Program-made: the position numbers and the translations under genes
Part shown: positions 6,652 to 8,623 of the stretch, in pieces
How the letters are laid out: each line of letters begins with the position of its first letter
Numbering within the stretch: the first letter of the stretch is position 1
Notes under the pieces: model-generated
The model's database searches: none
Told to the model about the DNA's origin: nothing
What the model saw: the letters and a program-made list of their open reading frames with translations, nothing else
From: Clostridia bacterium
Lineage (GTDB): Bacteria; Bacillota; Clostridia; Monoglobales; Monoglobaceae
Direction: 5' to 3'
DNA length: 8,623 nt
Assembly (NCBI GenBank): GCA_900769795.1
Contig: CAAGHZ010000057.1
Coordinates: 1-8,623 of the forward strand

Positions 6652-8599
6652 ATCTGTCCATTATCTCCATTTCGATTACAAACTTATCGGATTTGTTTTG
6701 TTCAGGAGGAGAGATTATTATCTGTCCCCAGCCGGACTCTTTCGCGTCTGGTCTGCCATCATCATTGAGGAGGAATTCTCCACCGACATAATATTTTTTG
6801 CCTTCTCCGCCGAAAGCCTCAATTTTTGCATTTGTGGGCTCTAAAACTTTGCATTTAAGTTTGCCGCCTTTGTGAGTTATTGTAATTTCGTTACCTTTTA
6901 TCTCGGGCTCTGTTTGCATATGCAGATGAAAGCGCTTTATAAAATCGGATGACTTTGCTACGACTGTATCCTCGATTTTTAATATGCCATACTGGCCTGC
7001 CTTTGGTAAAAACGTAAATTTTCTGACAACGTTTTCGCAGGTGTGTCTGTACGCATCTGTCATATCGCCTTCAAGTTCAATAAGGTCATCTGTCTCTGTG
7101 TGAGAGATAACAGATGCCATATGGTAGTTATCCTGCCAATCTTTCAGGCTTGTGGGCTGACGGCCATTGTTTGGAGTGAAAATTCCGCCACTATAAGGTA
7201 TGGGCCGATTTTCAAACTCAACTGTCTCAGGCATATTTGGGTCAGTAACTGTCAGACAGTTGTGGGCGCAGGTTGCGGCTGTATAACTCATATGCTGATG
7301 AGTGCCCCAGATGTCATATGTGCCCGAATCAGATGCAAGGATTCCTTTATGATAAATCTGAAAACTTCCTATATCAAGGTGATCATGAAGTCCGCACCAG
7401 TATTCGCCGATTTTGAGCATTAAGGATGTTTCGGTCTCTTCGTTTTTGTAAAAAGTTATTCCACTTGGGGACGGGAAGTATCTTGACTTCTCATATGGGG
7501 ATGCCTCAAAGGGCTTCGTATATCTGTGCCATATCAAGTGCACAACAGGGGAGTATGTACCCTCGCCGTAGCAGCCGCCACCTTGTCTGTAATAATCAAA
7601 CTTATACCAGCTTGGAAGCATATACTCGTCTACAAAATTTTCAAAATAGTATTTTCTGTAGTGGCTGTTGCCGGTCAGCGCCGCTGCAAAAAACATTGGT
7701 ATAACAAAGGGGTGACGCATAGAATATCCCTGTTTATCTTCGCAGCAATCGTCGCCGATTCTGAAAGATTCTCCGTCGGAGCGGGTCATATAATAAAAGC
7801 TGTCACAGATTTTTTCTATGTTATCACTAAGAGGTTTTTTGTCGCTCATTGAGTGAATCAAAAGTTGTCCCCATAGCATATATGTAAGACGGTATGGCCC
7901 ATAGCCTGAGCCCTGATGATGATATCCGCTCTCAAACTGTATATTGTAGGCAGGAAAGTATTCGTCAAAGAGTTTGCCTGCGATATACTCATATATGTCA
8001 GGCCTCTCATCGTAAACTGCAATAGAAAATCCAAGGAGATTTTTTTGTATTTCGGCTTCGTTTGAGTGCCCCGTCATTGGCGAGTTCCATTTATGTTCCG
8101 GGGGATAATTTGTTTCGAACAGTTTTGCAAGTTCTTCCATGTTGTATATAAAGTCGGCCTTTTGCTCTTCTGTGAGATATTTATAAAGCCAGTCATAGAC
8201 TTCCGACGCAACAAAGAGTACGTGACCTGCAAACCTTGAACTCATAATGGTTTTTAAAAAGTTTTTTCCTCTTCCGTCGTCATAGTTCACGTTTTTAATT
8301 ATATCAAGCGTAAAGGAAATAAGTTCCTTTGATTCTGCTTCTTTCTTATTTATAAGACAGTCAAAAGCCCTTGCCTCAATCATAAGATATAGGAGAGAGT
8401 TGTACTCTCCAAGGTTAATTTCGTCAGCGACCTCGCTAAAACTCTTTCTTAAAAGTCTTTGCCAGAGTTCAACTGCCCTTTGGTTTTCAGAATGTTTTAG
8501 GTTTTTTCTTATTCTTTTTAAATCATTTTGCCTTAGCATAAGCCTTGGGTGCTCATTGGGCGGCAAAATGTCCGGTTTGCTGTAGGGTGAATTTAGCAT
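6650..8599 (-). CDS. Heparinase II/III-family polysaccharide lyase, probably cytoplasmic
   Basis: The 649-residue product has the two-part layout of the heparinase II/III fold: an N-terminal alpha-barrel (about residues 15-350) and a beta-sandwich carrying the family hallmark HDHLDIGSFQIYHKG (405-419). Such lyases cleave uronic-acid glycosidic bonds by beta-elimination. By comparison with Pedobacter heparinase II (His202, Glu205, Tyr257, His406; zinc ligands His408, Asp425, His464), likely counterparts are His178 and Glu181 in TGHSNEAE, Tyr233 or Tyr236 in GSGYGPY, His405, and His407, Asp424 and His446 (in CAHNCL). All appear conserved, so the enzyme is probably active, but the substrate (heparan, alginate, other uronan) cannot be read from the sequence. 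There is no signal peptide (MLNSPYSKPD), which suggests it acts on imported oligosaccharides. The start has AAAGGA 8 nt upstream. The frame stays open to the window edge, so a longer N-terminus is not strictly excluded. Its promoter and any operon partners lie beyond 8623. Confidence 0.9.
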   Translation of the reverse strand: MLNSPYSKPDILPPNEHPRLMLRQNDLKRIRKNLKHSENQRAVELWQRLLRKSFSEVADEINLGEYNSLLYLMIEARAFDCLINKKEAESKELISFTLDIIKNVNYDDGRGKNFLKTIMSSRFAGHVLFVASEVYDWLYKYLTEEQKADFIYNMEELAKLFETNYPPEHKWNSPMTGHSNEAEIQKNLLGFSIAVYDERPDIYEYIAGKLFDEYFPAYNIQFESGYHHQGSGYGPYRLTYMLWGQLLIHSMSDKKPLSDNIEKICDSFYYMTRSDGESFRIGDDCCEDKQGYSMRHPFVIPMFFAAALTGNSHYRKYYFENFVDEYMLPSWYKFDYYRQGGGCYGEGTYSPVVHLIWHRYTKPFEASPYEKSRYFPSPSGITFYKNEETETSLMLKIGEYWCGLHDHLDIGSFQIYHKGILASDSGTYDIWGTHQHMSYTAATCAHNCLTVTDPNMPETVEFENRPIPYSGGIFTPNNGRQPTSLKDWQDNYHMASVISHTETDDLIELEGDMTDAYRHTCENVVRKFTFLPKAGQYGILKIEDTVVAKSSDFIKRFHLHMQTEPEIKGNEITITHKGGKLKCKVLEPTNAKIEAFGGEGKKYYVGGEFLLNDDGRPDAKESGWGQIIISPPEQNKSDKFVIEMEIMDR

Positions 8600-8607
8600 A
8601 GCGCACG

Positions 8608-8613
8608 TCCTTT
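8608..8613 (-). promoter_or_regulatory. Ribosome binding site of the lyase gene
   Basis: On the minus strand this reads AAAGGA, with 8 nt to the ATG at 8599. It supports that ATG as the start even though the frame has no stop codon before the window edge. No promoter is visible in the remaining bases, so the gene may follow another gene in an operon transcribed from the right. Confidence 0.7.
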
Positions 8614-8623
8614 CTGCATTGTC

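Noticed and set aside
7043..7852. Plus-strand open frames inside the lyase gene
   Set aside because: They overlap the conserved heparinase-fold coding sequence on the other strand and show no family features.
1..8623. CRISPR array, tRNA, rRNA, insertion sequence, prophage or toxin-antitoxin pair
   Set aside because: No regularly spaced repeats, cloverleaf, transposase or terminal inverted repeats were found by reading. Nearly all of the window is accounted for by five coding frames and short spacers.

Overview
This window looks like a chromosomal segment of a Gram-positive anaerobe of the Clostridia (Bacillota). The evidence is an AddB-type nuclease/helicase subunit with an iron-sulfur cluster motif, an exported S-layer-homology (SLH) protein, a second surface-protein-like reading frame, AT-rich spacers with sigma-A-like promoters, and purine-rich ribosome binding sites. 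A host-associated, carbohydrate-degrading lineage would fit the heparinase II/III-type lyase, but the window does not fix the taxon below class level. I see no mobile element, CRISPR array, tRNA, rRNA or recognisable riboswitch.

Layout, left to right. (1) Positions 1-1437 (+) hold the C-terminal 478 codons of a large, beta-rich, acidic protein of the S-layer/cell-surface type; its start lies outside the window. It ends in three in-frame stop codons, followed by a hairpin terminator that also serves the convergent gene. (2) On the minus strand, addB (5329 to 2090) and rdgB (2084 to 1500) are 5 nt apart and form a probable two-gene operon. AddB works in double-strand-break repair and RdgB removes non-canonical purine nucleotides from the dNTP pool, so the operon is a small genome-maintenance unit. 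(3) A compact divergent promoter region (about 5343-5461) drives addB leftward and an SLH protein gene rightward. Both promoters have extended -10 elements, and their -35 boxes lie back to back 6 bp apart. A 12-bp direct repeat with a 22-bp period overlaps the rightward promoter. (4) The SLH gene (5462-6619, +) is flanked by its own promoter and terminator and is probably monocistronic. Its product has a signal peptide, an N-terminal domain I cannot name, and three C-terminal SLH repeats. (5) A second bidirectional hairpin, overlapping both stop codons, separates it from a minus-strand heparinase II/III-family polysaccharide lyase (8599 to 6650). That lyase has no signal peptide and so probably acts in the cytoplasm on imported oligosaccharides.

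I do not find a convincing undescribed multi-gene system here. The points most worth a second look are an AddB whose Walker A site appears to be lost and whose usual partner gene addA is not next to it, the unassigned N-terminal domain of the SLH protein with its ambiguous translation start, the repeat-bearing divergent promoter, and a cytoplasmic heparinase-fold lyase with conserved catalytic and metal-site residues.
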